From Collinsella aerofaciens (GTDB lineage Bacteria; Actinomycetota; Coriobacteriia; Coriobacteriales; Coriobacteriaceae): a stretch of 34,742 nt of DNA. The number at the start of each line of letters is the position of its first letter. Within the stretch, counting starts at the first letter, position 1. The translations under genes were made by a program, and so were the position numbers. Below, piece by piece: positions 1-8,037 of this stretch. The notes beneath the pieces were generated by a model. The model had not been told where the DNA came from and ran no database searches. It saw nothing but the letters and a program-made list of their open reading frames with translations. Where the stretch lies: NCBI RefSeq assembly GCF_028206795.1, contig NZ_JAQLFJ010000017.1, positions 1 through 34,742 on the forward strand, written 5' to 3'.

Positions 1-355
1 GCTAGAAATCATATGACGGGGCGCGGGCCGTGTTCCGCTATGCGGTTGTCAATTTGCGAAAGAAATTATGCGTCACCAGTAGTCATCCGAGAAAACTCTC
101 ATCTTCTCTGTTTGCATACACATATCTTTCAAGGATTCGTGCCGCGGTTACATGGGGCTCGGCAAGGCACGACCGCAACATGTTGGTCAAGCATAATCTT
201 TTGGATTCTTTTGGCGTGAGCGGCTTGGTTTTGGTAGGATTTGTCAGCGGCTTGACTAAGGGGGTTTTATAACTGCCATGCAGGTAGCCGTGTTGGTAAC
301 GTTTTACCGACTTGCCAAGAACCCCTCATAATTAATGCGTCTGCAAAATGACCAA

Positions 356-419
356 TTGCTTTGACCTGCTGAAACACTATATGTTGTGTTTGAACTAAAA
401 AAAGAATACAGGATATAGA
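356..419 (+). promoter_or_regulatory. Candidate nrdD promoters
   Basis: Two promoters are plausible. One has -35 TTGCTT (356-361), a 16-bp spacer and -10 TATATG (378-383), the -10 lying inside the NrdR box. The other has -35 TTGAAC (390-395), an 18-bp spacer and -10 TATAGA (414-419), with the NrdR box immediately upstream of the -35. Either arrangement would let NrdR control transcription. The sequence alone does not decide between them. Confidence 0.4.
374..389. promoter_or_regulatory. NrdR box upstream of nrdD
   Basis: The 16-mer ACACTATATGTTGTGT matches the NrdR consensus ACACWATATATWGTGT at 15 of 16 positions. NrdR is the nucleotide-sensing repressor of ribonucleotide reductase genes and usually binds tandem boxes about three helical turns apart. 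A degenerate second half with an ATATA core lies near 408-423, 34 bp downstream, but matches only about 9 of 16 positions. The good box overlaps or abuts both candidate promoters. Confidence 0.8.
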
Positions 420-646
420 TGCCTCTTTGTCGTATGATAGATGGCGGACAGAGAACGAGGACCTTATTTGCCCCATTTGGATAGATCTTTGAGCCGCTTG
501 ATCGGCCGCGAGGATTGTCCGCATGAGGACCTATGGTTTATCGAGAACACAGATTGCGCGACGGCGCCGCAAGACAGGGGCAAGCCCTGCCGGGCATCGT
601 TTGGCTCTGAAGCGCAATGAGACTACGACGCGAAAGAGGCAAGAGG

Positions 647-2869
647 ATGAAGATCATCAAGCGCAGCGGCACCGAGGTTGTCTTTGACATCGATAAGATC
701 GTCAATGCGATTCGCGCCGCAAACTTGGAGGTCGAGGAGAGCTCTCGTCTAACCGACCGCCAGGTGGTTTATGCGGCGCAAAACGTCGCCGAGGCATGCG
801 AGAACGCGGGCCACACCGTTTCGGTCGAGGAGATCCAGGATTTGGTCGAGGACGAGATCATGCGTCTCGACTGCTACGAGGTCGCCCGCCACTACATCAT
901 CTATCGCTATGTTCAGAGCCTGAAGCGCCAGAAGAACACGACCGATGACAAGATCCTGTCGTTGATCGAGTGCAATAACGAAGAGGTCAAGCAGGAGAAC
1001 TCTAACAAGAACCCGACCGTCAACTCCGTTCAGCGCGACTACATGGCCGGCGAGATTTCCAAGGACCTGACTCAGCGCGTGCTGCTGCCCCAGGAGATCG
1101 TGGATGCCCACAACGAGGGCCTGATCCACTTCCACGATTCCGACTACTTTGCCCAGCACATGCATAACTGCGACCTGGTGAACCTGGAGGATATGCTCCA
1201 GAACGGCACCGTTATCTCGGGCACGCTGATCGAGAAGCCGCATAGCTTCTCGACCGCTTGCAACATCGCGACGCAGATCATCGCCCAGGTTGCTTCCTCC
1301 CAGTACGGCGGCCAGTCTATTTCGCTGACCCATCTCGCCCCGTTCGTTGAGGTGAGCCGTCAAAAGATTCGCGGCGAGGTCGCTCGCGAGCTTGAGGAGC
1401 TCTGTGTCTCGGCGTCTGCCGAGAAGGTGCGCGAGGTCGTTGAGGATCGCCTGCGCGATGAGATCCGTCGCGGCGTCCAGACGATTCAGTATCAGGTCGT
1501 GACCCTTATGACCACCAATGGCCAGGCGCCGTTCGTGACGGTCTTTATGTATCTCAATGAGGCCCGTACGCCCCAGGAGAAGCACGACCTTGCCATGATC
1601 GTGGAGGAGACACTTCGTCAACGCTATGAGGGCGTTAAGAACGAAGCCGGTGTGTGGATTACCCCGGCATTCCCCAAGCTTATCTATGTACTCGAGGACG
1701 ATAACGTTCACGAGAATTCCCCGTACTTCTACCTGACCCAGCTTGCTGCCAAGTGCACCGCCAAGCGCATGGTGCCCGACTACATCTCCGAGAAGAAGAT
1801 GCGCGAGCTCAAGCTGTCGAAGGGCGAGACCGCCGGTAACGGCGATTGCTACACCTGCATGGGTTGCCGCAGCTTCTTGACGCCCGACCGTTCGGGCAAC
1901 GGCTTTAACAATGTCGCCAACGCGCTGAACTATGACCCGACCAAGCCTAAGTACTATGGTCGCTTTAACCAGGGTGTTGTGACCATCAACCTGCCCGATG
2001 TCGCGCTGAGCTCGCATCAGGACATGGACAAGTTCTGGAAGATCTTCGATGAGCGCCTTGAGCTGTGCCATCGTGCCCTGCTGTGCCGTCATGAGCGCCT
2101 GATGGGCACGCTTTCGGATGCCGCACCGATTCTGTGGCAGTACGGCGCCCTGGCGCGTCTGAAGAAGGGCGAGACGATCGATAAGCTGCTCGTGGGCGGC
2201 TATTCCACCATCAGCCTGGGGTATGCCGGCCTGTATGAGTGCGTCAAGTACATGACGGGCCACAGCCACACCGAGAAGGAGGGCACGCCCTTTGCCATGG
2301 CCGTCATGCAGCGCATGAACGACAAGTGCGCCGAGTGGAAGGCCGAAAGCGATATTGACTTCTCGCTGTACGGTACCCCGCTTGAGTCGACGACCTACAA
2401 GTTCGCCAAGTGCCTGCAGCGTCGTTTTGGCATCATCCCGGGCGTGACGGACAAGGGCTACATCACCAACAGCTACCACGTCCACGTGTCCGAGGAGATC
2501 GACGCATTCGACAAGCTCAAGTTCGAGGGCATGTTCCAGCAGCTTTCGCCGGGCGGTGCCATTTCCTACGTCGAGGTTCCCAACATGCAGGACAACCTCA
2601 AGGCTGTCATCCGCGTGATGCAGTACATCTACGACAACATCATGTACGCCGAGCTCAACACCAAGAGCGACTACTGCCAGGTGTGCGGCTACGATGGCGA
2701 GATCAAGATTGTCGAGGATGACGGCAAGCTGGTGTGGGAGTGCCCCAGCTGCGGCAACCGCGACCAGGAGAAGATGAATGTCGCCCGTCGCACGTGCGGC
2801 TACATCGGTACCCAGTTCTGGAACCAGGGCCGAACCGAGGAGATCCGCGACCGCGTGCTGCATCTCTAA
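647..2869 (+). CDS. nrdD: Anaerobic (class III) ribonucleoside-triphosphate reductase
   Basis: This cytoplasmic glycyl-radical enzyme reduces ribonucleoside triphosphates to deoxy forms for DNA synthesis without oxygen. The protein has 740 residues, normal for the family. Residues 1 to about 92 form an ATP-cone allosteric domain, starting with MKIIKRSGTEVVFD. The C-terminal part carries two CxxC pairs (YCQVC and ECPSC) that form the zinc site, followed by RTCGYIG, whose first Gly (about residue 718) is the expected radical site. An upstream in-frame ATG at 617 exists, but ATG 647 has AAAGAGG seven bases before it and gives the family's usual N-terminus. The activase gene nrdG lies downstream across a large inverted repeat. 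Regulation by NrdR is likely from the upstream box. Confidence 0.97.
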   Translation: MKIIKRSGTEVVFDIDKIVNAIRAANLEVEESSRLTDRQVVYAAQNVAEACENAGHTVSVEEIQDLVEDEIMRLDCYEVARHYIIYRYVQSLKRQKNTTDDKILSLIECNNEEVKQENSNKNPTVNSVQRDYMAGEISKDLTQRVLLPQEIVDAHNEGLIHFHDSDYFAQHMHNCDLVNLEDMLQNGTVISGTLIEKPHSFSTACNIATQIIAQVASSQYGGQSISLTHLAPFVEVSRQKIRGEVARELEELCVSASAEKVREVVEDRLRDEIRRGVQTIQYQVVTLMTTNGQAPFVTVFMYLNEARTPQEKHDLAMIVEETLRQRYEGVKNEAGVWITPAFPKLIYVLEDDNVHENSPYFYLTQLAAKCTAKRMVPDYISEKKMRELKLSKGETAGNGDCYTCMGCRSFLTPDRSGNGFNNVANALNYDPTKPKYYGRFNQGVVTINLPDVALSSHQDMDKFWKIFDERLELCHRALLCRHERLMGTLSDAAPILWQYGALARLKKGETIDKLLVGGYSTISLGYAGLYECVKYMTGHSHTEKEGTPFAMAVMQRMNDKCAEWKAESDIDFSLYGTPLESTTYKFAKCLQRRFGIIPGVTDKGYITNSYHVHVSEEIDAFDKLKFEGMFQQLSPGGAISYVEVPNMQDNLKAVIRVMQYIYDNIMYAELNTKSDYCQVCGYDGEIKIVEDDGKLVWECPSCGNRDQEKMNVARRTCGYIGTQFWNQGRTEEIRDRVLHL

Positions 2870-2880
2870 TAGTCATCCCA

Positions 2881-3018
2881 GGCCGCCCCGTAGCGAGGCC
2901 CCGGACCTTTACTCGCTATTTCGGACAGTCCTGGCTCACGACGGAGGCGCCACTGGCGCCTCCTGTTCGTGCGGAACTCATATCGAGCAAAGGTCCGGGG
3001 CCTCGCTACGGGGCGGCC
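2881..3018. repeat. 138-bp nested inverted repeat between nrdD and nrdG
   Basis: The arms 2881-2915 and 2984-3018 are 35-bp inverted copies with a single mismatch; each begins or ends with the ggccgccccg motif or its complement. Inside lies a second perfect hairpin, GGAGGCGCC (2943-2951), a 3-nt loop and GGCGCCTCC (2955-2963), with weaker flanking pairing. It begins 11 bp after the nrdD stop codon. There is no T-tract after either arm, so it is not a textbook terminator. The arrangement resembles REPIN or MITE-type palindromic elements; I see no second copy in this window. Confidence 0.85.
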
Positions 3019-3201
3019 AAGTTGATGTAGCTGAGATGCAGTATGCGGTCTGCTCACTCCTCGAAGTTCTTAGCGGAAATAATTCGAGCTGCAGCTGCGA
3101 TTTACTTGCGATAGCGGTTGAGCCGCAACCCAGTTTTTATTGGACCTCGAACCCTATACTCGATGTTCGCTTCGTTCATTGAGTTGCCTTTTGCATGAGG
3201 C

Positions 3202-3274
3202 CGGGACATATCGTCCCGCCCGCAGTTTCGCAGGCCGCAGGCCGAGAATGTTTGAGGACGGGATGATATGCTCC
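3202..3274. promoter_or_regulatory. Repeated dyad upstream of nrdG
   Basis: A perfect dyad, CGGGAC-ATATC-GTCCCG, lies at 3202-3218. A related imperfect one, CGGGATGATATGCTCC, lies at 3259-3274; it matches the reverse complement of the first at 13 of 16 positions. Both are just upstream of the nrdG ribosome binding site. They could be paired operators or RNA hairpins in the leader. No known regulator motif is recognised. The rest of 3019-3295 shows no gene. Confidence 0.3.
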
Positions 3275-3295
3275 AGACCCCCAGGAAGGTTACTT

Positions 3296-3877
3296 ATGAA
3301 CTACGCGAACATTAAGTATTTCGACATTGCTGATGGGGAAGGCGTTCGTACTTCTCTGTTTGTGAGCGGGTGCCGTCGTGGGTGCAAGAATTGCTTTAAC
3401 TCTGTTGCGTGGGACTTTGCTGCGGGTGAGCCGTTCGATCGTGCCGTCGAGGACAAGATTATCGAGAGCCTCGATCATCCCTTTATCGATGGTCTGACGA
3501 TTCTGGGCGGCGAGCCTATGGAGCCCGAGAATCAGGCGGGGCTCGTTGATTTCATTGAGCGCGTGCGCGCGGCTTACCCGGTGGAGTCGGGGAAGACTAT
3601 TTGGTGCTTTACCGGTGACGTGCTCGAGGAGCTTATGCCGGGTGGTCGTCACCATACTGAGGTGACGGACCGTATCCTTGCCTGCCTCGACATGTTGGTG
3701 GATGGCCCGTTTGTTCAGGATCTTTATGATATCTCGTTGCGCTTTAGGGGCTCGAGTAACCAGCGTGTGATCGATATGAACGCTACGCGCGACCGCGCTG
3801 TGCGTGAGGGCGTTGCGCTTTGCGACGCTGTGCAGCTTTGGCGGGACGATCCAGTCTATTCGACCCATACTATGTAG
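3296..3877 (+). CDS. nrdG: Anaerobic ribonucleotide reductase activating protein (radical SAM)
   Basis: NrdG is the radical SAM activase that generates the glycyl radical on NrdD. The 193-residue protein carries the CxxxCxxC cluster motif as CRRGCKNC (Cys26, Cys30, Cys33), which binds a 4Fe-4S cluster, followed by the TILGGEPM segment expected for SAM contacts. Start ATG 3296 has AGGAAGG six to seven bases upstream; the open frame continues further upstream but without homology or a ribosome site. It lies 426 bp after nrdD, so it may have its own promoter or depend on readthrough past the inverted repeat. Confidence 0.95.
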   Translation: MNYANIKYFDIADGEGVRTSLFVSGCRRGCKNCFNSVAWDFAAGEPFDRAVEDKIIESLDHPFIDGLTILGGEPMEPENQAGLVDFIERVRAAYPVESGKTIWCFTGDVLEELMPGGRHHTEVTDRILACLDMLVDGPFVQDLYDISLRFRGSSNQRVIDMNATRDRAVREGVALCDAVQLWRDDPVYSTHTM

Positions 3878-3878
3878 C

Positions 3879-3909
3879 TTGTGGTCGATGCCGGAGGGTG
3901 TGGTACCAT
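3879..3909 (+). promoter_or_regulatory. Candidate folE promoter
   Basis: TTGTGG (3879-3884) and TACCAT (3904-3909) are separated by 19 bp, directly after the nrdG stop and 34 bp before the folE start. The -10 is preceded by TG. The spacing is longer than ideal, so this is only a candidate. Confidence 0.35.
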
Positions 3910-3943
3910 AGCGCGAACGTGAAATCGGAAAAGTGAGGCCCAG

Positions 3944-4501
3944 ATGGTCGATCAGGAAAAAGTCGAGGCCGCCATTAAGCTGTTGCTTGAGGGCATAGGC
4001 GAGGACCCAACTCGTGAGGGCCTGCTGGAGACCCCGGCGCGCGTTGCCCGTATGTATGGTGAGATCGCCGGCGGCATGGACCAGAGTGCCGAGGAGCACC
4101 TGTCCAAAACCTTTGCCGTCGCTTCGAACGATTTGGTTATCGAGCGCGACATCACGTTTTACTCGCTGTGCGAGCACCATCTGCTGCCGTTTTATGGCAA
4201 GGCCGCGATCGGCTATATCCCTAACGGTCGCGTGGCGGGTCTGTCTAAGCTTGCTCGCACGGTTGAGGTTTATGCCCGTCGTCTGCAGCTACAGGAGCAG
4301 CTGTGTGCACAGGTTGCCGATGCCCTCATGGATTATCTCGCTCCCCAGGGAGCGATTGTGCTCATGGAGGCTGAGCATATGTGCATGACCATGCGCGGCG
4401 TGCAAAAGCCCGGCACCAAGACCGTGACGCTCGCTCGCCGCGGCGTCTTTGAGACCGACCCGTCGCTCGAGGAGCGATTCTTTAGGATGCTGGGCCGCTA
4501 A
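3944..4501 (+). CDS. folE: GTP cyclohydrolase I (type IA)
   Basis: FolE converts GTP to 7,8-dihydroneopterin triphosphate, the first step of folate synthesis. The 185-residue protein has the usual length and the zinc ligands Cys76 and His79 in CEHHLLPF, with the third ligand Cys147 in EHMCMTMRG. Conserved [15 protein letters not shown] and the C-terminal GTKTV segment are present. It is followed after two bases by the HD protein gene and then folB, so it heads a folate operon. Confidence 0.97.
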   Translation: MVDQEKVEAAIKLLLEGIGEDPTREGLLETPARVARMYGEIAGGMDQSAEEHLSKTFAVASNDLVIERDITFYSLCEHHLLPFYGKAAIGYIPNGRVAGLSKLARTVEVYARRLQLQEQLCAQVADALMDYLAPQGAIVLMEAEHMCMTMRGVQKPGTKTVTLARRGVFETDPSLEERFFRMLGR

Positions 4502-4503
4502 CC

Positions 4504-5085
4504 ATGAGGGTCGTCAACGACTTTACATCGAAGACCGATGAGGGGACGTCGCGTCGCGGCTTTATGGCTTCGGGCCTGACCCCCTTTGGCGCTATGCCTC
4601 GCATTGATTACATTTGTGCCAACGGGCTGTTCCGGCGGCACCTGGGCAACATTGCGCAGTTGGAATCGGGACGCATCTTCTGCCGCCACGGTATTGACCA
4701 TCTGCTCGATGTCGCTCGCATTATGTGGATCAAGAATCTCGAGGAACAGCTCGAATTTGACCGCGAGGTCATCTACGCCACGGCACTTCTTCACGATATC
4801 GGCAAAGATGAACAGTATGAATCGGGTATATCCCATGATGTTGCAAGCGAACGCGTCGCTGATGCGATTCTCGGCGGCATGCCCGATGACGTGGCGTTTG
4901 AGCCGGCCGATGCCGCAGCCATTAAGACGGCCATTCTGGGCCATCGAAAGCTGCGCGTGAACAGCCAACCGCTCGAGCGTCTGCTCTATGCAGCCGACAA
5001 AGCGTCGCGCGCCTGCTTTGCATGCCCCGCGCGCAATGCTTGCAACTGGAGCGATGATAAAAAGAACCTGTCGATTCGCGTGTAG
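4504..5085 (+). CDS. HD-domain hydrolase in the folate operon
   Basis: This 193-residue protein has the metal-binding HD superfamily pattern: RHGIDHLLDV (His62, His66), ALLHDIGK (His97-Asp98), His111 and a later Asp in YAADKAS. The C-terminal region holds CFACPARNAC followed by W and KKN, a small Cys cluster that I associate with stand-alone HD proteins of anaerobes. HD proteins hydrolyse phosphoesters, often of nucleotides. Its position between folE and folB suggests a role in pterin phosphate removal, but that is inference. The ATG two bases after folE implies translational coupling; there is no clear ribosome site of its own, so a later Met (residue 21 or 31) cannot be excluded. Confidence 0.8.
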   Translation: MRVVNDFTSKTDEGTSRRGFMASGLTPFGAMPRIDYICANGLFRRHLGNIAQLESGRIFCRHGIDHLLDVARIMWIKNLEEQLEFDREVIYATALLHDIGKDEQYESGISHDVASERVADAILGGMPDDVAFEPADAAAIKTAILGHRKLRVNSQPLERLLYAADKASRACFACPARNACNWSDDKKNLSIRV

Positions 5086-5128
5086 TTAGTTTGCGCGGTC
5101 GGGGTTCTAAACGAAGGAGACGATCGCG

Positions 5129-5614
5129 TTGAGTAACAAAAAACTGCCCGAGAATGCAACCAAGACTGAAGGTGCTGAGCTCGCCCGCCGTGGAAGGGGC
5201 GAAATATCCACCGCAACGGCGGTGCCTCACGTGAGCTATGACGATCTGCGCCATGCCGATCGTATTGTCATTGACGGCCTTGAGGTTTTTGCCAACCATG
5301 GCGTGTATCCCGAGGAGAACGCGCTGGGTCAGAAGTTCATCGTTTCTCTGGTGCTCTATGCCGACCTGCGCGCGGCGGGGGAGCACGATAACCTGGACGC
5401 CTCGATTGACTACGGCTCGGTGTGCCACGATGTCGATGGCTATCTGCGCGAGCACACGTTTAAGCTCATCGAGGCGGCAGCCGAGGGTGTGGCCCAGATG
5501 CTGCTGCGTCGTTACCCCCTGCTGCTTGGTGTGCGCATAAAGCTCGATAAGCCGTGGGCTCCTGTTGGCCTGCCCCTGGCAAGCTGCGGTGTCGAGATCG
5601 AGCGCGTGCGGTAA
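5129..5614 (+). CDS. folB: Dihydroneopterin aldolase
   Basis: FolB cleaves 7,8-dihydroneopterin to 6-hydroxymethyl-dihydropterin and glycolaldehyde in folate synthesis. The conserved core runs from about residue 43 (DRIVIDGLEVFANHGVYPEE) to the end, including the family Glu in YPEE and the catalytic Lys in KLDKPWAP. The start is TTG 5129, with AAGGAG at 5113-5118 ten bases upstream. This adds about 40 residues before the core, longer than most FolB proteins. No folP or folK is present in the window, so the pathway must be completed elsewhere. Confidence 0.9.
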   Translation: MSNKKLPENATKTEGAELARRGRGEISTATAVPHVSYDDLRHADRIVIDGLEVFANHGVYPEENALGQKFIVSLVLYADLRAAGEHDNLDASIDYGSVCHDVDGYLREHTFKLIEAAAEGVAQMLLRRYPLLLGVRIKLDKPWAPVGLPLASCGVEIERVR

Positions 5615-5620
5615 CCGGTT

Positions 5621-6397
5621 CTAATACGTCTCTATGGGTGGCTGCTTGAGCCGCTGCGACAGAGCTCTATTGTTGGGACAGTACGTGTCGAGCAGGGCGT
5701 GAAAACGCTGATTGTGGCTTGGCTCGAGCAAGTGGACGAACTCGTGGGCGACAACCATGTCGAGGCATTCGACGGGGTAGGCGGCGAGCTCGCGCGCGAT
5801 GCGAATGGCGCCGGATTTGGGCGTGCATGATCCCCAGCGCGTTTTCATGCTGCGCACGGAGATGCGGGCCACGGTGACGCCCATTGCGACTTCGTACGCG
5901 TGCACGATGTCGCGCAGCGCCGATGTGACCTCGGACGCATAGAGCTGGTCGATGTGGGCTTGGAGCTCATCGGACGTTAGGCCGTCGAGGATTGCGTGCC
6001 GCTTGGCCTGTGGGCCTTCGTCCGATTCATCGGTACCCATAAAACTTGCGAAGGTGGCCTGTTTGGGTCGCGGTGCGGGTGATGCAAAGTTGTGATCGAG
6101 TGCATCCTGTACCGTGATGGGCTTGCCCCAAAGTGCAATGATGGACGAGGGGCTGAGCGGCTCTCGTGCCGTCGCCTGACGCTGCTCGCGCTGGGCAAGT
6201 CGGCTGGTAATCCAGGCGCTGTTGCGCTTCACAAACGCTTCGATACGCTCGCGGGTGGCGCCGAGCGGTGCGCTGGCGTGGACCTCACCGCTCGAAGTGA
6301 CGCGTAGGTTGAAGTTCTTGACGCACTTTTTGGTAACGACGACGGGGATGGGCGTCCCATCCGGTCGGGATGCGGAAATCGTAAACTGCTGCGTCAA
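5621..6397 (-). CDS. YgjP/M48-like zinc metallopeptidase
   Basis: The protein is 258 residues from the preferred start. Near the C-terminus it has VVAHEFVHLLEPSHNQRFH, an HExxH zinc site with a downstream His, in the YgjP (DUF45, WLM-like) arrangement. An upstream RTRWGSC-like segment (KTRWGSCTPKSGAIRI) is also typical. The substrate is unknown. I choose TTG 6397 because AAAGGA (6404-6409) lies six bases before it and the longer frame would run through the hairpin at 6421-6454. It is convergent with folB and lies downstream of the dipeptidase on the same strand. Confidence 0.85.
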   Translation of the reverse strand: MTQQFTISASRPDGTPIPVVVTKKCVKNFNLRVTSSGEVHASAPLGATRERIEAFVKRNSAWITSRLAQREQRQATAREPLSPSSIIALWGKPITVQDALDHNFASPAPRPKQATFASFMGTDESDEGPQAKRHAILDGLTSDELQAHIDQLYASEVTSALRDIVHAYEVAMGVTVARISVRSMKTRWGSCTPKSGAIRIARELAAYPVECLDMVVAHEFVHLLEPSHNQRFHALLDTYCPNNRALSQRLKQPPIETY

Positions 6398-6420
6398 AAG
6401 CGGTCCTTTGGATTGGGGAC

Positions 6421-6454
6421 GGGCCGGCATGTCGACCGTTCGGCATGCCGGCCC
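6421..6454 (-). terminator. Hairpin after the dipeptidase gene
   Basis: GGGCCGGCATG (6421-6431) and CATGCCGGCCC (6444-6454) form a perfect 11-bp stem with a 12-nt loop, just downstream of the dipeptidase stop. There is no strong U-tract, so it may be an inefficient terminator or an RNA-stabilising hairpin. Confidence 0.55.
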
Positions 6455-6471
6455 GCTCAAGGGATGTGAAA

Positions 6472-7485
6472 TTAATAACGCTCAAAGAAGGCGAGCGCGT
6501 TGTCGCTGCAGAGCTTTTGCATCACGGTCTTGCCAAAGTGCTTGGAGAGCATGTTCTGGAACTCGGGCATCATGCTGGCATCGGAGAGGAAAGCCGGCAC
6601 CGTGGCGCCGTCCCAGTCGCCGCCGAGCGCGATGACGTCCTCGCCGCCCAGGTCGAGCCAGTGCTCGATATGTGCCGCCAGCTGGTCGAAGGTGACGTCT
6701 GCGGCGGTCTTGTCGGTTGCGTCGTTGGAAAGGAACTCGCTGCAGTAGTTGAGGCCGACGATGCCACCCATGTCGCGAATGGTGCGGAACTGGTCGTCGG
6801 TGAGGTTGCGTTTGACGCCGCAAACCGCACGGGAGTTGGAGTGGCTGGCGACGAAGGGGCGCGTGGCGTGGGCGACAACCTCGTCAAAGCACTCATCGTT
6901 GAGATGGGAGACGTCAAGCACCATGCCGGCGTGCTCCATCTGCGTAAGTGCCTCAATGCCGGCGGCGGTGAGGCTGGCGTGGGTATCGTGTCCGCTCGCG
7001 AGCGGCCCCTGCGCATTCCAGCTGAGTGACGACATAAGCACGCCCAAGCTCTTGAGCACTTCGATCAGCGCGGGGTCCTCGGCAAAGAACGTGGCGTTTT
7101 CGATGGTATGGATGCAGGCGACCTTGCCGTCCTTGAGCGCAGGGCGAATGTCAGCGGCGCTGCGTACGTTGACCATGCGGTCGTGGTTGAGCATTGCCTG
7201 GCCGCTCATATGCGCCATGATCTGCGCCTGGAAGCGCGCGGCGTGGGCGGTGGGAATCTCGTCGGGGACAAACGTGGCGAAGCACTGTGCCCACGGCGTG
7301 TTGCCGATCTTTGCGAGCGAGATGGCGCAGGCGTTGCCCTCGATGAGGTCGAAATCTTGCGGATGCGTTTCGTCGCCGGGGAAATAACCGTCGGTGCCGG
7401 CGGTAAAGCGCAGGTCGAGATCGAGCGTGGCCCAGCCGATGCGGTCGGCGGTGTCGCAGTGTAGGTCAAATACGGGATATGCCAT
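6472..7485 (-). CDS. Membrane dipeptidase family (peptidase M19)
   Basis: This 337-residue protein belongs to the binuclear-zinc renal dipeptidase family that hydrolyses dipeptides. Diagnostic segments are FDLHCDT near the N-terminus (first metal ligands), CIHTIEN (bridging Glu), DVSHL, ASHSNSRAV and GGDWDG. There is no signal peptide, so it is probably cytoplasmic despite the family name. Start ATG 7485 has GGAGG four bases upstream; an extra ten codons before it are less likely. It is divergent from the slyD-like gene and precedes the metallopeptidase gene, suggesting a peptide-processing pair. Confidence 0.93.
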   Translation of the reverse strand: MAYPVFDLHCDTADRIGWATLDLDLRFTAGTDGYFPGDETHPQDFDLIEGNACAISLAKIGNTPWAQCFATFVPDEIPTAHAARFQAQIMAHMSGQAMLNHDRMVNVRSAADIRPALKDGKVACIHTIENATFFAEDPALIEVLKSLGVLMSSLSWNAQGPLASGHDTHASLTAAGIEALTQMEHAGMVLDVSHLNDECFDEVVAHATRPFVASHSNSRAVCGVKRNLTDDQFRTIRDMGGIVGLNYCSEFLSNDATDKTAADVTFDQLAAHIEHWLDLGGEDVIALGGDWDGATVPAFLSDASMMPEFQNMLSKHFGKTVMQKLCSDNALAFFERY

Positions 7486-7521
7486 GGTTCCTCCGGTTGC
7501 AGCGTTTCTTTGCAAACTGTC

Positions 7522-7547
7522 TTTGAATTGTATGACTAGGGTATAGT
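7522..7547 (+). promoter_or_regulatory. Candidate promoter of the slyD-like operon
   Basis: TATAGT (7542-7547) is a good -10, but the nearest -35-like hexamer TTTGAA (7522-7527) leaves only 14 bp. A GGCGGC...GCCGCC hairpin (7566-7587) would lie in the leader just before the ribosome site. Confidence 0.35.
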
Positions 7548-7605
7548 TAGCGCCATATGTTCATGGCGGCCCGCGTTGTGCGCCGCCCTTATCACGGAGG
7601 TTTCC

Positions 7606-8034
7606 ATGTCCAACCAGGGCAAGAAGGTCAAGACTCATTATCGCGGCACGCTCGACGACGGCACGCAGTTCGATAGCTCCTACGATCGCGGCGAGCCGCT
7701 GGAGTTCACCTGCGGCGCCGGTCAGATGATCAAGGGCTTCGATGCCGCTGTTGTCGACATGCAGGTGGGCGAGAAGAAGACCGTGCACATTCCTGCTGCC
7801 GATGCCTACGGCGAGCACAACCCCGAGATGGTCCTGACCTTCCCGGCCGAACAGGTTCCCAACATCGAGCAGATCGAGACGGGCATGAAGCTCTTCCTGT
7901 CCACGCCGAGCGGTATGCCCGTCCCCGCCGTGGTCATCGATGTAACGCCCGAGGCCGTGACGCTCGACGCCAACCACGAGCTGGCCGGCAAGGATCTCAA
8001 CTTTGATATCGAGCTCGTCGAGGTCGAGGGTTAG
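7606..8034 (+). CDS. SlyD-like FKBP-type peptidyl-prolyl isomerase
   Basis: The 142-residue protein has an FKBP fold split by an insert-in-flap domain, as in SlyD: THYRGTLDDGTQFDSS at the start, IKGFDAAVVDMQVGEKK in the middle and DANHELAGKDLNFDIELVEV at the end. It is a cytoplasmic prolyl isomerase and folding chaperone. E. coli SlyD carries a His/Cys-rich nickel-binding tail; this protein lacks it and stops right after the FKBP domain. Start ATG 7606 has CGGAGG six bases upstream. The UreE-like gene starts three bases after its stop, so the two are almost certainly co-expressed. Confidence 0.92.
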   Translation: MSNQGKKVKTHYRGTLDDGTQFDSSYDRGEPLEFTCGAGQMIKGFDAAVVDMQVGEKKTVHIPAADAYGEHNPEMVLTFPAEQVPNIEQIETGMKLFLSTPSGMPVPAVVIDVTPEAVTLDANHELAGKDLNFDIELVEVEG

Positions 8035-8037
8035 AGT

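Larger units (their letters stand above)
1..616. other. Non-coding region upstream of nrdD
   Basis: I accept no gene here. The short open frames in this stretch lack a convincing ribosome binding site and resemble no family I recognise. The region is more AT-rich than the coding DNA around it. It contains the NrdR box and candidate promoters for nrdD listed separately. The sequence between about 420 and 630 would be a long untranslated leader; it has a weak five-pair hairpin near 575-590 but no riboswitch signature that I recognise. Confidence 0.6.

Noticed and set aside
13..272. Two short plus-strand frames at the left edge
   Set aside because: No ribosome site, no homology, and AT-rich non-coding composition.
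267..524. 85-codon minus-strand frame across the NrdR box
   Set aside because: It would overlap the regulatory region, lacks a ribosome site, and resembles no family.
532..616. Possible cobalamin or other riboswitch before nrdD
   Set aside because: Only a weak hairpin near 575-590 is present and the conserved boxes of known riboswitches are missing.
749..2863. 704-codon open frame antisense to nrdD
   Set aside because: It is the mirror of a strongly codon-biased high-GC gene, has no ribosome site or recognisable domain, and nrdD is certain.
2734..3182. Plus-strand frames running through the 138-bp inverted repeat
   Set aside because: They read through nrdD in another frame and then through the palindrome; no start signal.
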